Origin: Sphingomonas asaccharolytica NBRC 15499
GTDB lineage: Bacteria; Pseudomonadota; Alphaproteobacteria; Sphingomonadales; Sphingomonadaceae
Assembly (NCBI RefSeq): GCF_001598355.1
Contig: NZ_BCYU01000006.1
Coordinates: forward strand, 1 to 64,000
DNA: 64,000 nt
Direction of reading: 5' to 3'
Shown here: piece by piece, positions 1 to 6,816 of the stretch
How the letters are laid out: each line of letters starts with the position of its first letter
Numbering within the stretch: the stretch's first letter is position 1
The notes under the pieces: generated by a model
Seen by the model: only the letters and a program-made list of their open reading frames with translations
What the model was told of the DNA's origin: nothing
Database searches by the model: none
Position numbers and translations under genes: made by a program

Positions 1-30
1 CGGAACTAGCGTTCCGCCAGCCGATTTTTT
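1..30 (+). terminator. Possible terminator hairpin at the left edge
   Basis: Bases 1-6 and 11-16 form a perfect 6-bp inverted repeat (CGGAAC/GTTCCG), and a run of six T follows at 25-30. It could end a rightward gene lying outside the window, or be chance. The T run is eight bases beyond the stem, which is far for a textbook terminator. The rest of 31-79 shows only a short imperfect palindrome around 32-47. Confidence 0.2.
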
Positions 31-79
31 ACGCCGTATACGCGGCGGACCGGGTTGGCGGCATCGGCGACCAGCAGAG

Positions 80-376
80 TCAGCCGTTGCCTTGGCGTCG
101 GCGGGTTTCCCAGCCCTTCCTGGCCGCGGCCGAGCGTTGGGCCTGGGTCTGGCTCGATCCGCCTTTGCGGCCGCCTTTGCGCGAGCTTTCGTGGTTTTCC
201 TTCTTGCCGCGGCCGGATCCGGACTTCTTGCCACCGCCCGATTCCTTGTTGACCGTCGCCCAGGCGCGGCGTTCAGCCTCTTCCTTGCCGACGCCACGAT
301 CCTCATAGCCTTCCTCGATATGCTCGGCCTTGCGTTTCTGTTTGTCGGTGTATGACGATTTGTCTCCGCGAGGCAT
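80..376 (-). CDS. KGG-motif stress protein, plasmid-stabilization-like
   Basis: This is a 98-residue, very basic, low-complexity protein with no membrane segment. The first half (residues 1-45) has the conserved pattern PRGDKSSYTDKQKRKAEHIE followed by an EEAERRAWATVNK stretch. The second half is a Gly/Lys/Ser-rich tail with KGG repeats, ending in an AARKGWETRRR element. Proteins of this form are common in alphaproteobacteria and are often annotated as plasmid stabilization or stress-induced KGG proteins; their molecular role is not established. A good ribosome site (AAAGGAGAAGG) precedes the ATG. It lies 24 nt after the short-chain dehydrogenase stop on the same strand, so the two probably share the EcfG-like promoter at 1383-1407. 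The family call is firm, the function is not. Confidence 0.8.
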   Translation of the reverse strand: MPRGDKSSYTDKQKRKAEHIEEGYEDRGVGKEEAERRAWATVNKESGGGKKSGSGRGKKENHESSRKGGRKGGSSQTQAQRSAAARKGWETRRRQGNG

Positions 377-400
377 GGTCCTTCTCCTTTCGTTTGCCCC

Positions 401-1357
401 TCAACTCACGCCGGTGCCGCCATTGGCGCCGAACACGCTGCCGCTGGTGAAGCTGTTGGTCTGCTCGGCAAGCGTTACGTAAAGGCCGGCCAGTTCGGCC
501 GGCTGCCCGGCGCGGCCGAGCGGCGTGTCCTGGCCGAATTTCTCGACCTTGCCCTCCAGCTGTCCGCCCGAAATCTGCAGCGGCGTCCACACCGGCCCGG
601 GCGCCACCGCGTTGACGCGGATGCCCTTCGAGGCGAGCTGCTTGGCGAGCCCCTTGGTGAAGATTTCGATCGCGCCCTTGGTGGTGGCGTAATCGAGCAG
701 ATCCTCGACCGGGTTGAAGCTGTTGACGCTGGCCGTGTTGATGATCGCCGACCCCGGCGGCATGAACTCGACCGCGCGTTTCGACATCCAGAACATCGCA
801 TAGATGTTGGTCTTCATCGTGCGATCGAACTGTTCGTGGCTGATCTCGGCGATCGATTTGCGCGCCTGCTGATAACCGGCATTGATCACCAGCAAGTCGA
901 GCCCGCCCAGTTGCTCGCGGGCATCGTCGACCAGGCTGAGGCAAAACTGCTCGTCGGTCAGATCACCGGGCAGCAGGACGAGCTCGGTGCCGTCTTCGGC
1001 AAGCACCGCCTTCAAATCCTCGGCATCAGGCTGTTCCCTGGGGTGATAGTTGATCGCGACCTGCGCGCCCTCACGCGCAAAGGCGATCGCGGCGGCGCGG
1101 CCGATCCCGGAATCGCCGCCGGTCACCAGGGCGTGGCGTCCCCTGAGCCGCCCCGTGCCGCGATAGCTTCGCTCGCCGCAATCCGGCACCGGATCCATGT
1201 CACGCTGGAGTCCCGGCCATTCCTGTTTCTGTTCGGCGAAGCCTTCGCTGTGATATTTGTTCTGCGGGTCGATCAGCGCTTCGGTCGCCTCATCGACGGC
1301 GCGCGACTGATCCTTGGATGTCGTCAGCTGCACGTCGTCCGTCATTGCATCGGACAT
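401..1357 (-). CDS. Short-chain dehydrogenase/reductase (YhdF/YghA-like)
   Basis: This 318-residue cytoplasmic oxidoreductase has the NAD(P)-binding motif TGGDSGIGRA near residue 78, the NAG motif (VINAGYQ), the catalytic Ser in INTASVNS and the YxxxK pair in YATTKGA. The extra N-terminal stretch of about 65 residues (with NKYHSEGFAEQKQEWPG) is typical of the subgroup containing YhdF and YghA, often called glucose/ribitol-type dehydrogenases. The substrate is not predictable. Members are frequent in general-stress regulons, and the promoter at 1383-1407 fits that. It is the first gene of a likely two-gene unit with the KGG protein. The ATG at 1357 is preceded by CAGGAGAGCG. Confidence 0.9.
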   Translation of the reverse strand: MSDAMTDDVQLTTSKDQSRAVDEATEALIDPQNKYHSEGFAEQKQEWPGLQRDMDPVPDCGERSYRGTGRLRGRHALVTGGDSGIGRAAAIAFAREGAQVAINYHPREQPDAEDLKAVLAEDGTELVLLPGDLTDEQFCLSLVDDAREQLGGLDLLVINAGYQQARKSIAEISHEQFDRTMKTNIYAMFWMSKRAVEFMPPGSAIINTASVNSFNPVEDLLDYATTKGAIEIFTKGLAKQLASKGIRVNAVAPGPVWTPLQISGGQLEGKVEKFGQDTPLGRAGQPAELAGLYVTLAEQTNSFTSGSVFGANGGTGVS

Positions 1358-1382
1358 TTCGCTCTCCTGGTTGTGAGGGCGA

Positions 1383-1407
1383 AGCGCTCCTAAAAAGCGA
1401 TTGTTCC
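1383..1407 (-). promoter_or_regulatory. EcfG-like promoter of the SDR gene
   Basis: On the minus strand the sequence reads GGAAC, 16 nt, CGCT. This is one mismatch from the alphaproteobacterial general-stress consensus GGAAC-N16/17-CGTT. The -10 element ends 26 nt before the ATG, the spacing seen at the other candidate sites in this block. Confidence 0.55.
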
Positions 1408-1508
1408 GATCGTTTAAGATGCGAAATCAATTCATTGCATAACCTGGGTCAGTATTAGGCCGTGCGGGGTACAGCTGCGATTTGTTGGGTCCGCCGGCCC
1501 CGACGCAT

Positions 1509-3716
1509 TCAGTCGCTGTCCCACGCAATGGCGATGCGCGAACTGGCTGGCACCCGATAGGAAAGGCGGCCATCGCGCGACGATTGCCGGACAACGGCAC
1601 CGTCGGCGAGCGTGACTTTTGCTCGCGGCAGCGGCGCTCCGTTTCGAGGCAGCAGGCAAAGGTCGGCCATGCAGCCTTCCCCGCCGTCGAATTGGACGCT
1701 CAACGCGTTCGGCCCCGTTCGCTCGACCGAGCGCAGGAACTGGTTGCAATAGAGCCTGAACGGCACGTCTTCGAAATCGTGGAAGCTGCGCGTGGCGAAT
1801 ATCATCGCCGCGCCGGCGCCGTAGATTTCCTGACCGACTTGGCCGGCCTTCTGACCGTCGGCGTAGAGATCCTCAAGCGGGAACGAGAGGTTGCGGGCGA
1901 TGTGGCCGTTGCGCTGCTGCTCCGCCAGCACATCTTGCGGCAGTGCGTCGGGGTAATAATACCAGGCGCGATCGAGCGCATATTTGCAATATTCGGACAC
2001 CAGCATCCGGACGCCGGGGTCGAGATCGGGACCGCTGTCCTCGAGATAGCGTTCGAACGCGGCGAAGCTGTCGAAACATTCGTAGACCGCCATATAGGGC
2101 GCGTCCTGCAGGCAGGTTGCGCCGAGAAAGTTCTTGTAATGGCGCGCCGCGGCAATCCGCGATTCCCAGATCTCGCAATTATGGAAGAAGCTCGCGAGAT
2201 AGACGTAGCTCTGGTCGCGATAGCTGTCGTCGGTGGTGATGCGCCACAGCCGCATGCACGCGGCGGCACCCCAGGCGGTGAGGTTTGCCTGATAATTGAG
2301 ATTGAACCGCATGCCCTTGGCCGTGTCGATCGCGGCGCGCGCTTCGTGCAGGAAGCGGGAGTCGTCGGTCAGGGCATGCGCCTGCAGCATGACATAGGCG
2401 TACAGACCGCCGACATCGGTCTGACCACGATCGTCATTGGCGGTGGCGGTCAGCACCGAAAAGTCGCGGACGTTGAACTGGATCGGCCATTTATAGTCGA
2501 AGTGATGCGCGACGCGGATGCCGTAATCGATCACCTTCATGAACAGCGTGCGCGCGGGGCGGTCGCCGTCCGATGCCAGCTTCGCGAGGTTGAGCAGCGG
2601 GTGATAGAGATACCAGCTGTCGACGGCGTCCTTGTCCTTGTCGCTGCCGACATTGGGCAGATAGCGGCGCAGCGTTCCCAGCTCCCGGTCATGGAACTTG
2701 TTGAGGCCGCGTCGGAATTCTTTTTCCAGCGGATGCGGCGTGCCGTGCCAGCGCCCCCAGTCGTGGATCGCCGAGAGCAGCGACAATTGCACCATGCAAT
2801 CCGGATATTCGCTTGCGGTATAAGGATGCGCATAGAGGTTGCCATAATGCCGCACGGTCGCCTCGGCCGCCGTTGCGAGATCCTCCAGCGTGCGTTCGGA
2901 CCGCTCGACCCAGTCGCGAAAGTCGGTCTCCGGGCGATCGAGCGCCTTGTAGACCACGCCCAGCATGCGGAGGAATTGCAGCGCGCCTTGTTCTTCGCTG
3001 CCGTCGTCCAGGTCGCGGATGGCGATCAGCGCGTCGGATAGCATGATCTCCTTGCCGGCTTCCAGCGTCTCGACCGGCGGCATCGCGCTTTGCGGCGGGG
3101 TGGGCGGCAGATAGCCGAGTTCGGGCCATTCGCCGCCAACCGCGCCATCGGGCTTGGTATCGGTGGCGAGATAATAATCGTTGAGCGCGGTGAGGTTCTG
3201 GAAATAGAGCACCGTCCCGAAATCGGGCTCGGCGATGCGGAAGAACAGCGCGCCGCTGTTCAACCCGCGTTGCGCCGCCTCGACATGGCCTTGGGCAGTG
3301 GTCGGGTCGTCATTCCGGTCGAGCGGATAGAGATCGCGCGGCAGGAACGGAATGAGCAAGGGCCGCGCCGGGGTCAGCCATACCGACACCCGCAACAATT
3401 CGGGCTGGGTTTCACCCAAAGTGAGCGCGACGACATGCTCGCCCATCGCGCTCTTGATCCTCAGCCTGACGAGCTCGCCAGCCTGATGGCGCGCGGCGCG
3501 GCAGTCGAACGGCCCGGCAAGACAGGCGCAACGGATCGCCAGGCCGCCGCGGCCTTCGCGCCGCACGACAGCCCATAAGGAATCCGGCCCGCAGATCAGC
3601 TCGACCTCGAGATCGCCGGCGGTGAAGGCGGCGACCGGCTCGGGCTTCTCCGCGAGCAATTGGCGGAGCGCCAGCGTGTAAGGGCTTGCGCCCGTTGCTG
3701 TGCGATCGAGCATCAT
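1509..3716 (-). CDS. Large protein of unknown function with a helical (toroid-like) core
   Basis: I do not recognise this 735-residue protein. There is no signal peptide or membrane segment, so it is probably cytoplasmic. Residues 1-200 look beta-rich. Residues about 230-640 are a regular series of amphipathic helices rich in Trp, Tyr and His (for example AIHDWGRWHG, DSWYLYHPLLNLA), a pattern reminiscent of alpha/alpha-toroid glycosidases or terpenoid-cyclase folds. The last 60 residues look like a small beta domain. No catalytic signature could be assigned. It begins 2 nt after the small acidic protein at 3719-3964, so it is probably co-transcribed from the EcfG-like promoter at 3994-4018. 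Either of two adjacent ATGs (3716 or 3713) may be used. Confidence 0.75.
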   Translation of the reverse strand: MMLDRTATGASPYTLALRQLLAEKPEPVAAFTAGDLEVELICGPDSLWAVVRREGRGGLAIRCACLAGPFDCRAARHQAGELVRLRIKSAMGEHVVALTLGETQPELLRVSVWLTPARPLLIPFLPRDLYPLDRNDDPTTAQGHVEAAQRGLNSGALFFRIAEPDFGTVLYFQNLTALNDYYLATDTKPDGAVGGEWPELGYLPPTPPQSAMPPVETLEAGKEIMLSDALIAIRDLDDGSEEQGALQFLRMLGVVYKALDRPETDFRDWVERSERTLEDLATAAEATVRHYGNLYAHPYTASEYPDCMVQLSLLSAIHDWGRWHGTPHPLEKEFRRGLNKFHDRELGTLRRYLPNVGSDKDKDAVDSWYLYHPLLNLAKLASDGDRPARTLFMKVIDYGIRVAHHFDYKWPIQFNVRDFSVLTATANDDRGQTDVGGLYAYVMLQAHALTDDSRFLHEARAAIDTAKGMRFNLNYQANLTAWGAAACMRLWRITTDDSYRDQSYVYLASFFHNCEIWESRIAAARHYKNFLGATCLQDAPYMAVYECFDSFAAFERYLEDSGPDLDPGVRMLVSEYCKYALDRAWYYYPDALPQDVLAEQQRNGHIARNLSFPLEDLYADGQKAGQVGQEIYGAGAAMIFATRSFHDFEDVPFRLYCNQFLRSVERTGPNALSVQFDGGEGCMADLCLLPRNGAPLPRAKVTLADGAVVRQSSRDGRLSYRVPASSRIAIAWDSD

Positions 3717-3718
3717 GT

Positions 3719-3964
3719 TTAGTTCGCCTCGCCCTCGGGCTCGTTTTGCTCGGCCGCGCCCTTATTCTGATCCGCGAACACCGCGCCGGAGGTTTCCTCG
3801 ACGACGACCTCGCGGCCATCGACGCGCAGCGTCCGCGCCAATTCCGGCGCATCGTCTTCCTGATCGCCGGAGCGCTCGCCCCTCATGCCGCCCTCGGCTA
3901 CTGGAGGGGGATTGTCGGGATCCGAGGTCCCGTAAAGGTGTGGGCCATCATTCTTGTCGGCCAT
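3719..3964 (-). CDS. Small acidic hydrophilic protein
   Basis: This 81-residue, highly charged protein is probably disordered (many D, E, G, P). It contains a short ordered-looking piece, ARTLRVDGREVVVEE. I do not recognise a family. A CAGGAG ribosome site precedes the ATG, and an EcfG-like promoter ends 30 nt upstream. It is the first gene of a pair with the 735-residue protein, separated by only 2 nt. Confidence 0.65.
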   Translation of the reverse strand: MADKNDGPHLYGTSDPDNPPPVAEGGMRGERSGDQEDDAPELARTLRVDGREVVVEETSGAVFADQNKGAAEQNEPEGEAN

Positions 3965-3993
3965 TTCCGGGTCTCCTGCTGCTTGGGGCGGAC

Positions 3994-4018
3994 AACCGTC
4001 GGGGCGAACTTCGTTTCC
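3994..4018 (-). promoter_or_regulatory. EcfG-like promoter of the 3964 leftward pair
   Basis: The minus strand reads GGAAA, 16 nt, GGTT. The -35 differs from GGAAC at the last base. The -10 ends 30 nt before the ATG at 3964, in line with the other sites in this block. Confidence 0.45.
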
Positions 4019-4069
4019 GTGGGTGTCCCGGATTTCTCGATAAAATGGATCAAGATTGAAGCGCTTGAT

Positions 4070-4095
4070 GGAACGCCGATCCCTGGCTTCAGGTT
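4070..4095 (+). promoter_or_regulatory. EcfG-like promoter of the 4123 gene
   Basis: GGAAC (4070-4074), 17 nt, GGTT (4092-4095). The ATG of the next gene lies 28 nt downstream. This is a strong match to the general-stress consensus with the GGTT form of the -10. Confidence 0.6.
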
Positions 4096-4122
4096 GTGGA
4101 ACGGCAACCGAGGAGAAAGACC

Positions 4123-4320
4123 ATGGTCGACCGTGCCAATGCCGATGAAGGCGCCGATCCCAGCGACGACATCCGCAAACAGAATCCCGGCGAGACGACG
4201 ACCGCCGACCTCGCCGAGCAACCCGACGACGATCCCTCCCGTGCCAACAAGCCCGAACCGGTGGAGGACCGTCCGAATGTCGGGCAAGTGAAGCCGGAGG
4301 ACTATCCCGCGCAGCAATGA
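4123..4320 (+). CDS. Small acidic hydrophilic protein
   Basis: This 65-residue protein is rich in D, E, P and N and has no hydrophobic core, so it is probably disordered. The ATG at 4123 was chosen because GAGGAGAAAG sits directly upstream and because the promoter at 4070-4095 would place the transcript start after the in-frame ATG at 4096. The family is not recognised. The gene stands alone and is a likely stress-regulon member. Confidence 0.65.
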   Translation: MVDRANADEGADPSDDIRKQNPGETTTADLAEQPDDDPSRANKPEPVEDRPNVGQVKPEDYPAQQ

Positions 4321-4344
4321 GCGAGCGAAGCCGTTAGCGCGATG

Positions 4345-4533
4345 TCAGTCATTGTCCGTGAAGGACGTCTTGCGCCCGCCATCGTCTTCGCCCGGGGCCT
4401 GATCGCGATCGAGCTGGTCAGACGGACGGCGCGCCTCGCCTTCCTTCTGATGTTCGGTCGACAGGTTGGGCGCGCGGGTTTCGGTGGTGGGTTTGATCGC
4501 GCCGGTTTCGGTGTCGGTCTTGCTATCGGTCAT
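4345..4533 (-). CDS. Small hydrophilic protein
   Basis: This 62-residue polar protein begins MTDSKTDTETGAIKP and is rich in T, E, D and K, without hydrophobic segments. A GGAGAGAG ribosome site lies just before the ATG. It resembles its two small hydrophilic neighbours in composition, but I do not recognise a family. A very degenerate EcfG-like arrangement (GGTGC-N17-CGTT, 4565-4590) sits 32 nt upstream and is too weak to rely on. Confidence 0.5.
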   Translation of the reverse strand: MTDSKTDTETGAIKPTTETRAPNLSTEHQKEGEARRPSDQLDRDQAPGEDDGGRKTSFTDND

Positions 4534-4632
4534 GGCTCTCTCCGTGGTTGCCGATCAGTGCATCAACGATCGAGAGTGGCAGGACGCACCGAGCAATCTG
4601 ACTAACTTGTGTTTATTCGCGCCGGTTTTCGA

Positions 4633-4658
4633 GGAACCCGCGGCGCCGCGGCCGGGTT
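4633..4658 (+). promoter_or_regulatory. EcfG-like promoter of the DUF4142 lipoprotein gene
   Basis: GGAAC (4633-4637), 17 nt, GGTT (4655-4658), ending 34 nt before the GTG at 4692. It also argues against the upstream in-frame TTG at 4671, which would lie almost at the transcript start. Confidence 0.6.
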
Positions 4659-4691
4659 GACCGATGATCTTTGGTCACAGGAGCACAGTCC

Positions 4692-5294
4692 GTGAACCCC
4701 AAAACCTGCTCATTACTTGCGGCGTCGGTTTTTGTGCTTGGATCCTGTGGCGACCCGAACGCCGTTCAGCGCACCAATAGCGCAGATCTCGGCAATTCGC
4801 CGACCGCACCCTCGGTCAAGAGCGGCAATGTCGCAGGCGATCTGCACAATAGCGCGGCACCGATCGCGCCCTCGGCGCAGGACTTTGTGAACAAGATGGC
4901 GGCGAGCGACGAATTCGAGATCGAGATGTCGAAGCTCGCGCTGACCAATGCGCAGTCGCCGGCAGTCAAGGATTTCGCGCAGAAGATGATCGACGCGCAC
5001 ACCCACTCGACCGAGAAGCTGAAAAAGGTGGCCGGATCGGTCGCGCCCATGATCATTCCCGACTCGACGCTGGCACCCGACCAGCTGAAATCGGTCGAGC
5101 AACTGCACGCGAAGAAGGGTGCAGATTTCGATCAGCAATATGTCCTTATCCAGCGCGACGCCCATCAGCGCACGCTAGCGGCGCTCAAGGACTATTCGGT
5201 CAAGGGCGATCAGCCGCCGCTCAATGCTTTCGCGAACGAGGTGATACCGATCGTCAGCGGACATCTGGCGATGGCGAGGAACCTCAAGCCCTGA
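4692..5294 (+). CDS. DUF4142-family lipoprotein
   Basis: The protein has 200 residues. The N-terminus is a lipoprotein signal: a hydrophobic stretch ending in VLGSC, so Cys about 19 would be lipidated. A low-complexity linker follows to about residue 60. Then comes a helical DUF4142 domain (residues about 63-195, with FVNKMAASDEFEIEMSKLAL, AVKDFAQKMIDAHTHS and GADFDQQYV), related to four-helix ferritin-like proteins. DUF4142 proteins are exported stress-linked proteins of unknown activity. The GTG at 4692 is preferred because AGGAG (4679-4683) lies 8 nt upstream; a TTG at 4671 would add seven residues before the signal peptide. The promoter at 4633-4658 supports stress control. Confidence 0.85.
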   Translation: MNPKTCSLLAASVFVLGSCGDPNAVQRTNSADLGNSPTAPSVKSGNVAGDLHNSAAPIAPSAQDFVNKMAASDEFEIEMSKLALTNAQSPAVKDFAQKMIDAHTHSTEKLKKVAGSVAPMIIPDSTLAPDQLKSVEQLHAKKGADFDQQYVLIQRDAHQRTLAALKDYSVKGDQPPLNAFANEVIPIVSGHLAMARNLKP

Positions 5295-5313
5295 GCCGGT
5301 TGGAGCGGCCACG

Positions 5314-6309
5314 TCACATCGCGAGCTGTTCCATCCGGCATTGCCGCGGCGCCTTGTCCGGGCGCCAGCGCAGGAAGCGCGTGCCGTGCCGGAAACGCTC
5401 GTCGGTCACGTGATCGAACTGGACCTCGACGACGAGATCGGGCTTCAACGGCTGCCAATCGCCGGATCGGTCTGTCGACCAGCGGCTGGGGCCGCCCGGT
5501 GCGCGACCGGTGAAGCCGGGCTTGGCGACCAGCTTTTCGAGCCGCGGGGTGAGCGCGCGGCGCTCGGCGACGCTCAGCGCGGAGGTGTACCCCACATGGT
5601 TGAGCTTGCCGGCATCGTCGTACAGGCCAAGCAACAACGATCCCACGATCCGCTCGTTGGCGGCGTAGCGGAATCCGCCGACCACGCAGTCGGCAGTACG
5701 CTGGCGCTTGACCTTGATCATCGCGCGCTCGCCCGGTTGATAGGGTGCGTCGAGGTCCTTCGCGATCACGCCGTCGGTGTCGCCGCCGCTTGCGTCGAAC
5801 CAGCACCGCGCGCGTTCCTCGTCGAGAGTCGCTTCCGACAAGAACACCGAGGGATGATCGAACTTCGACATCAGGTCGGCCAATCCGGCGCGGCGCTGTC
5901 TGAGCGGCGCGTCGATGAGATTGCGGGCGCCGTCCTGGAGACAGTCGAACACCGCATAGTGCGCCGGCGTCTGATTCGACAGGCGCTCGATCCGGCTCGC
6001 CGCGGGATGCAAACGCGCCTGGAGAGCGCCAAAGGACAGTCGTTCCTCGATCCGGACGGTCAACTCGCCGTCCAGCACGCAGGTCGAGGTCGCCGAACGC
6101 GCGAGGATGTCGGCAATTTCGGGAAAATATCGGTCGAGCCGTTTTCCGGATTTGGAGAACAGCCGCACATTGCGCTGCCCGACATAAGCAAGGCACCGGA
6201 ACCCGTCCCATTTGGGTTCATACTGCCAAGCATCGCCAACCGGGATATCCTCGGCGAGACGGGCCTCCATCGGCGCCACCAGCGGAATCAGCGAAGCGCT
6301 CGACGTCAT
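5314..6309 (-). CDS. ATP-dependent DNA ligase (LigC-like)
   Basis: This 331-residue protein has an adenylation domain with motif I EPKWDGFR (Lys33 would carry the AMP), DGELT (motif III-like), VFDCL, and DGVIAKDLDAPY...IKVK (motifs IV-V). A C-terminal OB domain has GYTSAL and VVEVQFDHVT. It seals nicks using ATP. The length fits the stand-alone LigC/LigD-ligase group; no polymerase or nuclease domain is attached and no Ku gene is in the window. It follows a 56-residue protein by 37 nt, so both are probably read from the promoter at 6543-6567. Stress control would suit a role in repair under non-growing conditions; that role is inferred. Confidence 0.9.
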   Translation of the reverse strand: MTSSASLIPLVAPMEARLAEDIPVGDAWQYEPKWDGFRCLAYVGQRNVRLFSKSGKRLDRYFPEIADILARSATSTCVLDGELTVRIEERLSFGALQARLHPAASRIERLSNQTPAHYAVFDCLQDGARNLIDAPLRQRRAGLADLMSKFDHPSVFLSEATLDEERARCWFDASGGDTDGVIAKDLDAPYQPGERAMIKVKRQRTADCVVGGFRYAANERIVGSLLLGLYDDAGKLNHVGYTSALSVAERRALTPRLEKLVAKPGFTGRAPGGPSRWSTDRSGDWQPLKPDLVVEVQFDHVTDERFRHGTRFLRWRPDKAPRQCRMEQLAM

Positions 6310-6346
6310 CCGTCACCGATCGGGCGGCGAGGGCAATGCCTGGGCG

Positions 6347-6517
6347 TCACCGGTCTCCGCGATCGCCCTGGCCGGCCTTCACCTTCGTCTTGGCATGGTG
6401 ACGGACATCCTGGCTGAGCGACCGGCCGACATCGTCGGATTCCTTAAACTGGCCTTTTTCGTCGCGTCGGACATATCTTTTGTCGCTACCGGTATCGATC
6501 AATTCGCGTTTGGACAT
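6347..6517 (-). CDS. Small conserved sphingomonad-type protein
   Basis: This 56-residue charged protein begins MSKRELIDTGSDKRYVRRD and ends in a KAGQGDRGDR tail. The start at 6517 is chosen because GGAGAGG lies immediately upstream and an EcfG-like promoter ends 26 nt before it; longer in-frame extensions have no ribosome site. I recall similar short proteins in sphingomonads but know no function. It probably forms a unit with the DNA ligase. Confidence 0.7.
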   Translation of the reverse strand: MSKRELIDTGSDKRYVRRDEKGQFKESDDVGRSLSQDVRHHAKTKVKAGQGDRGDR

Positions 6518-6542
6518 GATCCTCTCCATGAGTTGGAGAGAA

Positions 6543-6567
6543 AACGCCCGAGGAGTCGGGCGGTTCA
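6543..6567 (-). promoter_or_regulatory. EcfG-like promoter of the small protein and ligase pair
   Basis: The minus strand reads TGAAC, 16 nt, CGTT: a perfect -10 and one mismatch in the -35. It ends 26 nt before the ATG at 6517. The element also contains an inverted repeat, CCCGACTCCTCGGG. Confidence 0.5.
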
Positions 6568-6762
6568 TTCTCGGCGCGTGCGTTTGGCGTCGAGTGGACG
6601 CCACCAGCAGAGTGCGGGCGTCAGGCGAAGACGCCGCTGGCCCTCTTGGCCATGGGGCATTCCTTGCCGGCGATGGCTTGCCCGGCAGCAAAACGAGCGT
6701 ATCGTTCGGGCGATCCGGCCGTCGCATGAAATCATCTGTCCAATCCGACCCTCGGTGCTGCT

Positions 6763-6788
6763 GCAACCAATGTAATCGACTGGTCGTT
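6763..6788 (+). promoter_or_regulatory. EcfG-like promoter of the hybrid kinase gene
   Basis: GCAAC (6763-6767), 17 nt, CGTT (6785-6788), ending 29 nt before the ATG at 6817. There is one mismatch in the -35. It is the weakest of the sites counted, but its position agrees with the rest. Confidence 0.4.
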
Positions 6789-6816
6789 CAGGAATGTCTT
6801 GCAAAAAGGGGAAGGC

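Noticed and set aside
1482..3041. A 519-codon open frame on the plus strand
   Set aside because: It mirrors the 735-residue gene. The minus-strand reading has far more protein-like composition, a ribosome site and operon context.
4565..4590. GGTGC-N17-CGTT before the 62-residue protein
   Set aside because: Two of five -35 bases are wrong. The distance to the start is right, but the match is too weak to call.
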